Below are positions 16,954 through 27,005 of a stretch of DNA of 64,000 nt, piece by piece. Under the pieces are notes generated by a model that made no database searches, was not told the origin of the DNA, and worked only from the letters and a program-made list of their open reading frames with translations. Position numbers and translations under genes: made by a program. The DNA comes from Rheinheimera nanhaiensis E407-8 (GTDB taxonomy: Bacteria; Pseudomonadota; Gammaproteobacteria; Enterobacterales; Alteromonadaceae). The stretch spans positions 1 through 64,000 of the forward strand of contig NZ_BAFK01000002.1 in NCBI RefSeq assembly GCF_000296695.1. The letters are read 5' to 3'. Position 1 is the stretch's first letter. Every line of letters begins with the position of its first letter.

Positions 16954-19900
16954 ATGCGCTTAAAACAGATCAAACTGTCGGGCTTTAAATCTTTTGTCGA
17001 CAGTACCAGCGTGCCTTTTCCACAGCAGATGACGGCTGTGGTGGGCCCCAATGGTTGCGGTAAATCGAACGTGATTGACGCGGTGCGTTGGGTGCTGGGT
17101 GAAAGTTCAGCTAAGAACCTGCGTGGCGATGCGATGACCGACGTTATTTTTAACGGCTCGGCGCAGCGTAAGCCGGTGTCGCAAGCTTCAGTTGAGCTGG
17201 TGTTTGAAAACACTGAAGGCCGTCTGGCCGGCGGTCTGGCCGACCGCAGTGAAATTTCCATTAAACGTATCGTCACCCGCGATGCGCAGTCACTATATTT
17301 CCTCAACGGCAGCAAGTGCCGCCGTCGTGACATCACCGATATTTTCCTCGGTACCGGCCTTGGGCCGCGCAGCTATGCCATTATCGAGCAGGGCATGATT
17401 TCAAGGCTGATAGAGTCTAAGCCGCAGGAGCTTAGAGTTTTTATTGAAGAAGCGGCCGGGATTTCCAAGTACAAAGAGCGGCGGCGCGAGACAGAAAACC
17501 GTATTAAGCACACGCGTGAAAATTTAGATCGCTTAGCCGATGTGCGCGAAGAGCTGGGTAAAAACATTGATAAACTTAAACGCCAGGCCAGCGCGGCGCA
17601 GCGTTATAAAGAGCTAAAAGCCCAAGAGCGCAGATTAAAAGCCGAAGTTACCGCCATTAAATGGTTGCAGTTTAACAGCCGCTACACTGAGCTGGAGCAG
17701 CAGCTGAGTAAACAGCAAACCGAGCTGGAAAAATACCAGTCGCAGGAGCTGGGCGATCAGCGGGTGCTGTTAGAGCTTAAACAACAAGCACAAGAAACCC
17801 GCGCGCAGTTAGAGCAGGCGCAAAGCCGCTTTTATCAACTAGGCGCCACCATCAGCCGGCTGGAGCAACAAATACTGCACCAGCGGCAACAGCAGCAAAC
17901 GCTCAGTACGCAACTGTCGCAGGCACAGCATAGTTTAAATCAGGCGCAGGACTATATTGCCGCCGAGCAGGCGCAGCAGCAAGAGCTTGAGCAACAGCTG
18001 GCCGACGATGAGCCAAGGCTTGAGATCATGCAGCAGCAGGTAGACGAGCTGGCCTTTACCCTACAGCAACTGGAAGACGAGCAGCAGCAACAGCAACAGG
18101 CATTGATGCAGTGGCAACAGCAGCAATTTCGTTTGCAGCAGCAACAGCAGCAATATCAGCTGCAGTTGCAGCATGAGCAGCAGCAAGACGGGCAGCAGCA
18201 GGCTGCGCTAATGCACATAGAGCAGGAAATTGACCAGTTGGCGCTTAAACCGCTGGAGCAAAAGCTGCAGCAATTAACGGCTGAATTAACCTCGTGTACT
18301 GCTAAGGTTAGCGCGCAGCAACAACTGCTGGCAGAGCGGCAACAGCAACTGGCAGAGCAAGAAAAGCGCACGCAATCCGCGTTAAGCCAATGGCAGCAGG
18401 CCAGCACCGAGCTGCAATTACTGCAGCGCGAGCAGGCGCAGTTAGCGCGCCAGCAACAGCAGCAGGCCACTGAGCAGCAACAATTATTACAGCAATTACA
18501 GGTTAAACCGGGCTGGGCGGCCAGTGTCGCCCTGGTGCTGGGCCAGCTACAGCATGCCAGTGTGAATACCAGCCTTAGCGATACGGCTATCAGCGAAGTG
18601 TTTGCCAGGCCGCAGCCGCGCCAGGCCGGTAGCCTGGCAGAGCAAATAGCAGAGGGGCTGTATCCGGATTATTTTAATCAGATTTTATGTGCTCAAAGCG
18701 TGACGGCTGCCCGTGAGCAGCTAAGCAGTTTAACTGCCGGCCAATCAGTTATTACCGCAGACGGCTATTGGCTGGGTAGCAACTGGGCGATACTGGCCGG
18801 TAGCAGCAACGCCGACAGCTATTTGCTGCGTGCCGAGCGCTTACAGGCACTGACAGCCGAGCTTGATAGCGCTCAGCAACATCTGACGGAACTGGATACC
18901 GCCTGTCAGGCGCAGCAACAGCAACTTGACGTATTACAACAGCAACAACGCGAGCAGCAAGCGGTATTACAACAGCTGCAGCAGCAACAGCAGCAGGCTC
19001 AAACGGCTAAATTGCTGTCAGAGCAAGAGTTGCAGCAGGCGCAAAAGCTGTTGCAAAAATTACAGGCCGAGCTTAACGACAAAACCCTGCAGCAGGCGCA
19101 GCGCCAGGAGCGCATTGAGCAGTTGCAACTAGCGTTAGAGCAAAGCGTTGAGCAACTGCTTAACCATGAAGCGGCGCAGTATGATTTAACCAGTCATAGC
19201 AGCGCCGCACAGCAACAATTGCAGCAGGTTAAACAGCGCTTTGAGCAGCAGCGAAGCAGCCAGCAGCAGTTAATTATGCAGCATAAAATGGCACAGCAGC
19301 AGCTGCAAACCCTTAGCCAAAACCTGAACCGCAGCCGCCAGCAGCAGCAACAACTGCAGGAGCAGGTAAGCCAGCTGGAGGCCAAGCTGCAACAAGATGA
19401 CGAGCCTGAGCTGCTGTTACAGGAGCAGCTGCAGGACAATTTATTACAGCGTGAAGAGGCTGAGCAGGCGTTAATCAGCCAGCAGGATCTGCTGGCTAAC
19501 CTGGAGCAGCAAATCCGTCAGTTAGAGCAAGGCCAGCAGGGTATCGTGCAGCTACTGAACAAAAAGCGCAATGAGCTGTCAGAACTGCGACTAGATGCTG
19601 AAGGTTACCGGGTGCGCGCCAACAATATGCTGGAGCTGCTGCGCGAACAGCAAGCCAGCATGAAAGAGTTGCTGGAAAGCTTACCGGCGGATGCCGACGA
19701 GACGCTATGGCAGCAGCAACTGGATAAGACCACCGATGCTATCGGCCGGCTGGGGCCAATTAACCTGGCGGCGATTGAAGAGTACGAGCAGCAGGCTGAG
19801 CGTAAGCTGTATTTAGACGCGCAGAATGATGATTTAATGGCGGCGATGGACACGCTGGAAACAGCCATCCGTAAAATTGATAAAGAAACCCGGCAGAAAT

Positions 19901-20367
19901 TTAAAGACACCTTTGAGCAGGTAAACGATGGCTTAAAAACCTTGTTCCCGAAAGTGTTTGGCGGCGGCAGTGCTTATTTGGAGCTGACCGAGGATGATTT
20001 GCTGGAAACCGGGGTCACCATCATGGCCAGACCGCCGGGCAAAAAAAACAGCACAATACATTTATTATCGGGTGGTGAAAAAGCGCTGACGGCCTTATCA
20101 TTGGTGTTTTCGATATTCCGGCTTAACCCGGCACCGTTTTGTATGCTGGATGAAGTGGATGCACCGCTGGATGACGCTAACGTAGGACGTTTTTGTAACC
20201 TGGTACGGGAAATGTCAGAAACGGTGCAATTTATTTATATCAGTCATAATAAGATAGCCATGGAAATGGCCGCACAGTTGATGGGTGTGACCATGCAGGA
20301 ACCGGGTGTGTCGCGGGTCGTCGCTGTCGATGTAGACGATGCTGTTAAAATGGCAGCAGCCTCTTAA
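16954..20367 (+). CDS. smc: Chromosome condensation ATPase SMC
   Basis: A 1137-residue SMC protein that organises the chromosome as a ring-shaped dimer. Walker A GPNGCGKSN spans residues 31-39. The signature LLSGGEKALTALSLVFSIF and Walker B FCMLDEVDAPLDDANV lie in the C-terminal 90 residues. Long coiled coils at roughly 170-500 and 630-930 flank a hinge near 510-620 (KPGWAASVALVLGQLQ, LGSNWAILAGSS). The coils are extraordinarily glutamine-rich, with runs up to six Gln encoded by CAG/CAA mixtures. Followed by zipA and ligA, an order common in Alteromonadales, Vibrionales and Pseudomonadales. Confidence 0.95.
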   Translation: MRLKQIKLSGFKSFVDSTSVPFPQQMTAVVGPNGCGKSNVIDAVRWVLGESSAKNLRGDAMTDVIFNGSAQRKPVSQASVELVFENTEGRLAGGLADRSEISIKRIVTRDAQSLYFLNGSKCRRRDITDIFLGTGLGPRSYAIIEQGMISRLIESKPQELRVFIEEAAGISKYKERRRETENRIKHTRENLDRLADVREELGKNIDKLKRQASAAQRYKELKAQERRLKAEVTAIKWLQFNSRYTELEQQLSKQQTELEKYQSQELGDQRVLLELKQQAQETRAQLEQAQSRFYQLGATISRLEQQILHQRQQQQTLSTQLSQAQHSLNQAQDYIAAEQAQQQELEQQLADDEPRLEIMQQQVDELAFTLQQLEDEQQQQQQALMQWQQQQFRLQQQQQQYQLQLQHEQQQDGQQQAALMHIEQEIDQLALKPLEQKLQQLTAELTSCTAKVSAQQQLLAERQQQLAEQEKRTQSALSQWQQASTELQLLQREQAQLARQQQQQATEQQQLLQQLQVKPGWAASVALVLGQLQHASVNTSLSDTAISEVFARPQPRQAGSLAEQIAEGLYPDYFNQILCAQSVTAAREQLSSLTAGQSVITADGYWLGSNWAILAGSSNADSYLLRAERLQALTAELDSAQQHLTELDTACQAQQQQLDVLQQQQREQQAVLQQLQQQQQQAQTAKLLSEQELQQAQKLLQKLQAELNDKTLQQAQRQERIEQLQLALEQSVEQLLNHEAAQYDLTSHSSAAQQQLQQVKQRFEQQRSSQQQLIMQHKMAQQQLQTLSQNLNRSRQQQQQLQEQVSQLEAKLQQDDEPELLLQEQLQDNLLQREEAEQALISQQDLLANLEQQIRQLEQGQQGIVQLLNKKRNELSELRLDAEGYRVRANNMLELLREQQASMKELLESLPADADETLWQQQLDKTTDAIGRLGPINLAAIEEYEQQAERKLYLDAQNDDLMAAMDTLETAIRKIDKETRQKFKDTFEQVNDGLKTLFPKVFGGGSAYLELTEDDLLETGVTIMARPPGKKNSTIHLLSGGEKALTALSLVFSIFRLNPAPFCMLDEVDAPLDDANVGRFCNLVREMSETVQFIYISHNKIAMEMAAQLMGVTMQEPGVSRVVAVDVDDAVKMAAAS

Positions 20368-20381
20368 TTTAGGGTAGCCTT

Positions 20382-21296
20382 ATGGTAAATGAGTTACGTT
20401 TGGTATTAATTATTTTAGGTGCACTGGTGTTAGGCGCCCTGCTATTGCATGGCCTTTGGACAGTGCGCAAAAATGCCGGTCAGCCGCGCCACCGTTACCT
20501 GGACGAGAGCAGCGAGCACGCGGAAGAAAAAGCCGAAGGCTTCGACGAGCTGGGTGTAGGGCCGGTACGGGTCATTAAAAAAGCCGGTGGCGACAGTAGC
20601 ACAGCAGAGAAACCTGCCTCGCCCCTGCAGGCGAAAAAGCCGCAGTTTAAATACAATACGCAGGCAAAACCTGCCGTAAGCGCTAAGCCTGTTGCCGAAA
20701 TACAAAACGAGTTGCCGTTTGATGAGCCGAAAGAGCCGCAGCTGAATTTTAGTGCTTTAACCGATGACGAGCTACAGCAGGACGCTTTTGCTGAACCCTC
20801 TGCAGAGCACTCAACAGACTCAGCGCATGACAGCGACCAGGACCATGAAGCAGCAACCACGCCTGAGCCTGCAGAAGTACTGATCCTCTATGTGCTGCTG
20901 GCGGAAAATAAAGAAATGAAGGGGCCAGAGCTGTTATCAGCGCTGCTGACGCTGGGCTTTAAATATGGTGATATGGACATTTTTCACCGCCATCAGGACA
21001 GTGCCGGCTCAGGCGCGGTGCTGTTTAGTCTGGCCAATATGTTTAACCCCGGCACCTTTGACCTGGAAAACATTGACAAGCTAAGCACCCGCGGTGTCAG
21101 CCTGTTTATGACGCTGCCCGGGCCGGGTGAGCCACTGCAAAACTTTAACCTGATGCACAACGCGGCGAAAAAGCTGGCAGAAGAGTTTGGTGGTCAGGTG
21201 TTGGATGGCCAGCGCAGCGTATTAACGGTGCAAACTGTGCGCCATTACGTGGATAAGATCCGTGAGTTTCAGCGCCAGCAGCTGATCCACGGTTAA
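20382..21296 (+). CDS. zipA: Cell division protein ZipA
   Basis: A 304-residue bitopic protein that anchors FtsZ to the inner membrane. One N-terminal transmembrane helix (LVLIILGALVLGALLLHGLW) is followed by a charged, proline- and acid-rich linker (about 30-165). The C-terminal FtsZ-binding domain includes MKGPELLSALLTLGFKYGDM, HRHQDSAGSGAVLFSLANM and VLTVQTVRHYVDKIREFQ. It starts 15 bases after smc and ends before a terminator. Confidence 0.95.
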   Translation: MVNELRLVLIILGALVLGALLLHGLWTVRKNAGQPRHRYLDESSEHAEEKAEGFDELGVGPVRVIKKAGGDSSTAEKPASPLQAKKPQFKYNTQAKPAVSAKPVAEIQNELPFDEPKEPQLNFSALTDDELQQDAFAEPSAEHSTDSAHDSDQDHEAATTPEPAEVLILYVLLAENKEMKGPELLSALLTLGFKYGDMDIFHRHQDSAGSGAVLFSLANMFNPGTFDLENIDKLSTRGVSLFMTLPGPGEPLQNFNLMHNAAKKLAEEFGGQVLDGQRSVLTVQTVRHYVDKIREFQRQQLIHG

Positions 21297-21318
21297 CGGC
21301 GAAATTCTCAGCAGACAC

Positions 21319-23424
<2,106 letters not shown>

Positions 23425-23760
23425 ATGCCTGATTTTCTCTATCAGCTGTTATTGGACTGGGGCGCGTTGTTTCGCCCTTATGTGCGTGATATTGCGCTGG
23501 CGCTGGTCGCTACGGCGTTGGTGGTGTTTGGCGATAACATTAACGCCTTTGTACGCCGCCAGACGCTGACGCTGCATTTTATCTGGCGTACGCTGATATT
23601 TATCCTGTTGTGTGCTTTTGGCTATGGTGCACTGACCATTTTCTTAACGCCGCTGGTAGCGGCACAACTGGCAAAACTAACCAACCTGTGGCTGCCCTGG
23701 ATCACGCTGGCCATTTTTATTATGTTGGCGCTGCTGGCACAGCGTAAACGGCAGCTATGA
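23425..23760 (+). CDS. DUF3392 membrane protein
   Basis: A 111-residue inner-membrane protein with three predicted helices (about 20-38, 52-78 and 85-105), matching the DUF3392 family of unknown function found next to ligA in Alteromonadales-like genomes. It begins directly after the ligA stop and overlaps the next gene by four bases (ATGA), so the three are probably translated from one message. Confidence 0.8.
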   Translation: MPDFLYQLLLDWGALFRPYVRDIALALVATALVVFGDNINAFVRRQTLTLHFIWRTLIFILLCAFGYGALTIFLTPLVAAQLAKLTNLWLPWITLAIFIMLALLAQRKRQL

Positions 23761-24230
23761 GCCCGCCACCGCTGTGGCCGGTGCTGGATGACTACGGCCT
23801 GCATAAGGTACCGCTGCGCTTATACTGGCTGTTATTGTTATTGCTAAGGCCCTACATTTGCTGGGTATTGGTACTGACAATGCCACAGGGCAAGCAGGAT
23901 CTGCTGGCGCTGTTTTATCCAAAACAGGCTGACTTTGTGCTGGCCTGCGCGGTGGCTGCGCCGTTATTGCTGCTGTTGGCAGCCCTGAGCCAACGCAAAC
24001 CCAACGGCTATAAGCCGTGGCGTTATATCTGGCGTCTTGCGTTGCCGCTGTTGTTTTTGGTTACTGCAGCTGATTTAGTCATCACCCTTAGCCAGCTGCC
24101 AGCCGATGTGATGCTGGATGCGCCCTGGCGTATTATCACGCCCTTGTTGTTGCTGCTTAGCCTGCTGTGGTTGGTACGTTCGCGCACCTTGCGTCAGGTG
24201 TTTGCCGAATGGCCCGACAGTAACAGTTAA
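23757..24230 (+). CDS. DUF2919 membrane protein
   Basis: A 157-residue protein with four predicted membrane helices. It resembles the DUF2919 family of unknown function: LDDYGLHKVPLRLYWLLLLLLRPYICWVL at the start and LRSRTLRQVF-like ending. It overlaps the DUF3392 gene by four bases and converges on the receiver-TPR gene, whose stop overlaps its own by four bases. Confidence 0.78.
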   Translation: MSPPPLWPVLDDYGLHKVPLRLYWLLLLLLRPYICWVLVLTMPQGKQDLLALFYPKQADFVLACAVAAPLLLLLAALSQRKPNGYKPWRYIWRLALPLLFLVTAADLVITLSQLPADVMLDAPWRIITPLLLLLSLLWLVRSRTLRQVFAEWPDSNS

Positions 24231-25849
24231 GCCAGTTTAGTTAAGTACTTTTGTTTTAGCTGCTGGTAACGCTGTAGCTGTTCGGTCTTCAGTTTGCTGT
24301 TTTCAATCAGCTGTTGGCACTGCTGTAACAGCTGTTGTTGCTGCGGTGCCGGGCACAGCGGCCTGGGTGAGGTGAGCAGGGTTTGCCACAGGTTAAGCGC
24401 TATACCGGCATTTTTTGGCATCACCTGCCAGGCCAGCATAAAAGCGGAAAAAGCTTCCTGCCAGTTACCATGCTGGTATAAATGTACGGCGTTGTTATTT
24501 AACTCACGTGGCCCATGCGCCATCGCTGCGCGTTCTTGCTGCTCCTGTTGTAAGTATTGTGCCAGCATCGGCTCTGGCTGTTGCGCAGCGCAATAGCTGC
24601 TGATCCGGCTGAACAGCGCTTTGGACGCCTCGGTTAACCCCACTTCATGCAGGGCCTTGGCTTTATCCAGCGCATCTTCCAAAGAGTGAATATCGTCATC
24701 GCTGCTAAGTTCGGCCAGCAACTGCCGGGCTTTATCACGCTGATCCTGTAGATATAATAATCTGGCCTGTAGCACCTGCAGCGCCTGCTCTGAAGCCGGT
24801 GGTGAGAATTGCCGCTGGGCGGTATTAAGCGACAAGGTGGCCTGGCGGTTTAAGCGGATTTGCTGCTCGCTATCTTCGCTACTGAGCGCAAAGTCGATGC
24901 TGGCACGGGCCAGGTTCAGGTATAAATCGCTTTGCTCATAAATAGAGTGGCGGGCAAATTTCACCATGTCACGGGCAGCGCGGTACTGGGTTTCGTAGTC
25001 GTGGTTGAGCCGCGACAGCTGCAGCAGTTTTTGTTGGCGTAGTAAATTGCGTGGCGCTATGTTGGCTGCTGTCAGAATATGCTGCTGTGCCTGTTGATAA
25101 TGCTGCTGACGAAACTCCAGCTCTGTTAAACAGTCCAGCGCAAATAAGCGTGTTTCGCTGCGCGCTAGCATCTGCTCCAGCTCGCTAAAGGCGTCCTGCT
25201 CTTGCTGCAGGGCCAGCAAACAGCGCACCTTACCAATGCGCGCCCAGCCAAACGGCTGAATATGCAGCATGGCGCGAAAGAACGTCAGGCCGGTGTTGTA
25301 ATCTTGTTGCTGCAGTAAAATATCGCCTTTTACTTTTAGTAGCAGCGGATACAGCTTATGCAGCTCGGGCTGTGTCAGTTGTTGATCCAGCAATCGCAAC
25401 GCTTTGTCGTACAGTTGCAGGTCCAGCAGCTCATACACTGGCCGTAATTGTTGTTTGCGGCTGAGCACCCGTTCAATGCGTTGTTGTAAATCACGGATCA
25501 CGAAGGGTTTGGCTAAGAACTCATCCGGCTGCAGTTCCAACACACTGTGTACCAGAGCAGGATCAGTATCGGCGCTGATAAAAATTAACCCGCAGCTGAG
25601 CTTTTGCAGACCGGTACTTTTAAGTTCATCAAACAACTGATAGCCGTCTTTGCCCTGAGGCAGGTTATAGGCACAGATAATCAGATCAAACGCATTTTGT
25701 TTACACAGGTTTAGTGCCGTCTGAGCGCGGTCAGCATAGCTGATATTCTGATAATTCAGCTGCTCCAGCGCATAGCGTAAATAGCTTTGGCTCAGGCTTT
25801 GATCATCAATAATTAGAATACGTTCATCACGTTTAACAGCGGGATCCAT
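24227..25849 (-). CDS. Receiver-TPR protein with degenerate phospho-acceptor
   Basis: About 540 residues. An N-terminal response-regulator receiver domain (about 10-135) is followed by an all-helical TPR region to the C-terminus, suggesting a protein-protein scaffold rather than a DNA-binding regulator. In the frame starting at 25870, the acidic pair (Asp22-Asp23), the Ser of LIFISADTD and the Lys of LAKPFV are kept. The phospho-acceptor position reads IICAYNLPQGKDG, with Ala67 where Asp is expected. Phosphorylation by the normal route is therefore unlikely. I prefer the ATG at 25849 (MDPAVKRDE) over a TTG seven codons upstream. No partner kinase is adjacent. Confidence 0.85.
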   Translation of the reverse strand: MDPAVKRDERILIIDDQSLSQSYLRYALEQLNYQNISYADRAQTALNLCKQNAFDLIICAYNLPQGKDGYQLFDELKSTGLQKLSCGLIFISADTDPALVHSVLELQPDEFLAKPFVIRDLQQRIERVLSRKQQLRPVYELLDLQLYDKALRLLDQQLTQPELHKLYPLLLKVKGDILLQQQDYNTGLTFFRAMLHIQPFGWARIGKVRCLLALQQEQDAFSELEQMLARSETRLFALDCLTELEFRQQHYQQAQQHILTAANIAPRNLLRQQKLLQLSRLNHDYETQYRAARDMVKFARHSIYEQSDLYLNLARASIDFALSSEDSEQQIRLNRQATLSLNTAQRQFSPPASEQALQVLQARLLYLQDQRDKARQLLAELSSDDDIHSLEDALDKAKALHEVGLTEASKALFSRISSYCAAQQPEPMLAQYLQQEQQERAAMAHGPRELNNNAVHLYQHGNWQEAFSAFMLAWQVMPKNAGIALNLWQTLLTSPRPLCPAPQQQQLLQQCQQLIENSKLKTEQLQRYQQLKQKYLTKLA

Positions 25850-25955
25850 AATAGCAAAGCAAACCGGCAAGCAAAGTCTGGTTTTACTATAGCAACTTTA
25901 TAGCAACAAGTAACAGGCGTAATGGCGTGTTGTATCGGAATAAAATTAGGAAATT

Positions 25956-26016
25956 TGGTGGATTGTACTGGGTTCGAACCAGTGACAACCGTCTCGTCGT
26001 AAAGAGTGGGCGGTGC
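25956..26016 (-). repeat. 3'-terminal tRNA-Val fragment (last in array)
   Basis: The 3' half of the tRNA-Val sequence is present: encoded CCA, acceptor 3' strand, intact T arm with TTCGAAC. The anticodon arm is scrambled and the D arm and 5' acceptor strand are missing. It is the most promoter-distal element of the array and, unlike the three other fragments, keeps a normal T loop. Confidence 0.8.
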
Positions 26017-26038
26017 TTTTCTTTGATAATCAGAGAAT

Positions 26039-26114
26039 TGGTGGATTGTACTGGGTTCGAACCAGTGACCCCCGCCTTGTAAGGGCGGTGCTCTCCCAGC
26101 TGAGCTAACAATCC
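26039..26114 (-). tRNA. tRNA-Val (anticodon UAC)
   Basis: A complete 76-nt cloverleaf on the minus strand: acceptor GGATTGT/ACAATCC, D arm GCTC...GAGC, anticodon arm CCGCC-CTTACAA-GGCGG with anticodon TAC, T arm ACTGG-TTCGAAC-CCAGT, and encoded CCA. It decodes GUA and, by wobble, other valine codons. Identical to the four other intact copies. Confidence 0.97.
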
Positions 26115-26150
26115 ATGGGATATCAATTTGTAACCAAACTATTTTAAGAT

Positions 26151-26211
26151 TGGTGGATTGTACTGGGGTGGTGCCAGTGACAACCGTTTTGTCATGAAGA
26201 GCGGGCGGTGC
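26151..26211 (-). repeat. 3'-terminal tRNA-Val fragment
   Basis: Keeps CCA, the 3' acceptor strand and the T stem, but the T loop is CACCACC instead of TTCGAAC and the 5' half is absent. Part of the exact 193-bp unit, so its three copies are identical through recent duplication. Confidence 0.8.
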
Positions 26212-26231
26212 TTCTCATGATAAACCCCAAG

Positions 26232-26307
26232 TGGTGGATTGTACTGGGTTCGAACCAGTGACCCCCGCCTTGTAAGGGCGGTGCTCTCCCAGCTGAGCTA
26301 ACAATCC
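26232..26307 (-). tRNA. tRNA-Val (anticodon UAC)
   Basis: Intact 76-nt copy with encoded CCA and anticodon TAC, identical in sequence to the other intact genes of the array. Lies 193 bases from its neighbours on each side within the tandem units. Confidence 0.97.
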
Positions 26308-26343
26308 ATGGGATATCAATTTGTAACCAAACTATTTTAAGAT

Positions 26344-26404
26344 TGGTGGATTGTACTGGGGTGGTGCCAGTGACAACCGTTTTGTCATGAAGAGCGGGCG
26401 GTGC
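26344..26404 (-). repeat. 3'-terminal tRNA-Val fragment
   Basis: Same degenerate element as at 26151-26211, shifted by exactly 193 bases: CCA and T stem kept, T loop replaced, 5' half missing. Confidence 0.8.
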
Positions 26405-26424
26405 TTCTCATGATAAACCCCAAG

Positions 26425-26500
26425 TGGTGGATTGTACTGGGTTCGAACCAGTGACCCCCGCCTTGTAAGGGCGGTGCTCTCCCAGCTGAGCTAACAATCC
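26425..26500 (-). tRNA. tRNA-Val (anticodon UAC)
   Basis: Intact 76-nt copy with encoded CCA and anticodon TAC, third in coordinate order of five. Confidence 0.97.
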
Positions 26501-26536
26501 ATGGGATATCAATTTGTAACCAAACTATTTTAAGAT

Positions 26537-26597
26537 TGGTGGATTGTACTGGGGTGGTGCCAGTGACAACCGTTTTGTCATGAAGAGCGGGCGGTGC
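26537..26597 (-). repeat. 3'-terminal tRNA-Val fragment
   Basis: Same degenerate element as at 26151 and 26344, 193 bases further on. It is the most promoter-proximal fragment in the array. Confidence 0.8.
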
Positions 26598-26617
26598 TTC
26601 TCATGATAAACCCCAAG

Positions 26618-26693
26618 TGGTGGATTGTACTGGGTTCGAACCAGTGACCCCCGCCTTGTAAGGGCGGTGCTCTCCCAGCTGAGCTAACAATCC
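26618..26693 (-). tRNA. tRNA-Val (anticodon UAC)
   Basis: Intact 76-nt copy with encoded CCA and anticodon TAC. Only a 36-base spacer separates it from the promoter-proximal copy, with no tRNA fragment between. Confidence 0.97.
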
Positions 26694-26729
26694 ATGGGAT
26701 ATCAATTTGTAATCAAACTATTTTAAGAT

Positions 26730-26805
26730 TGGTGGATTGTACTGGGTTCGAACCAGTGACCCCCGCCTTGTAAGGGCGGTGCTCTCCCAGCTGAGCTAAC
26801 AATCC
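26730..26805 (-). tRNA. tRNA-Val (anticodon UAC), promoter-proximal
   Basis: Intact 76-nt copy with encoded CCA and anticodon TAC, first gene of the transcript. The leader from the predicted start point is only about a dozen bases. Confidence 0.97.
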
Positions 26806-26817
26806 ACGCTGTTTGAT

Positions 26818-26852
26818 GGCGCTCATTATAGGGAGCATGTTTTAGCTGTCAA
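26818..26852 (-). promoter_or_regulatory. Stable-RNA promoter of the tRNA-Val array
   Basis: Read on the minus strand: consensus -35 TTGACA (26852-26847), a 16-bp spacer, consensus -10 TATAAT (26830-26825) and then a GC-rich discriminator GAGCGCC (26824-26818). Perfect hexamers with a GC discriminator are typical of stringently controlled tRNA and rRNA promoters. Confidence 0.9.
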
Positions 26853-27005
26853 CATTAATTTGTCAATCAGGGTTTGCTTGCTGTAAAAGTAGACATTCTG
26901 CCTCCGCTGCCGGTAAAAAGCCGCTGCCTGGCCCCACCATAGCGGGTGCATCCGTTAAGCAGCATTGTTACAATAAGCACAATTTTGCACAGTGATGGAT
27001 AAATT

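Larger units (their letters stand above)
26039..26617 (-). repeat. Three exact 193-bp tandem units of tRNA array
   Basis: The units 26039-26231, 26232-26424 and 26425-26617 appear identical by eye. Each holds one intact tRNA-Val, a 36-base spacer and one 3' tRNA fragment with its trailing bases. The identity implies recent unequal recombination or ongoing homogenisation. Confidence 0.9.

Noticed and set aside
18156-19439. Cys/Ser-rich open frames on the minus strand of smc
   Set aside because: They are the complement of CAG/CAA-rich codons; no start signal or domain, and smc explains the DNA.
25887-26126. Minus-strand open frame of 79 codons
   Set aside because: It runs through tRNA-Val sequence and its fragment; the frame is incidental.
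25956-26805. Regular repeats resembling a CRISPR array
   Set aside because: The repeated unit is an intact tRNA-Val with encoded CCA plus 3' tRNA fragments; spacers are identical rather than unique and no cas gene is near.
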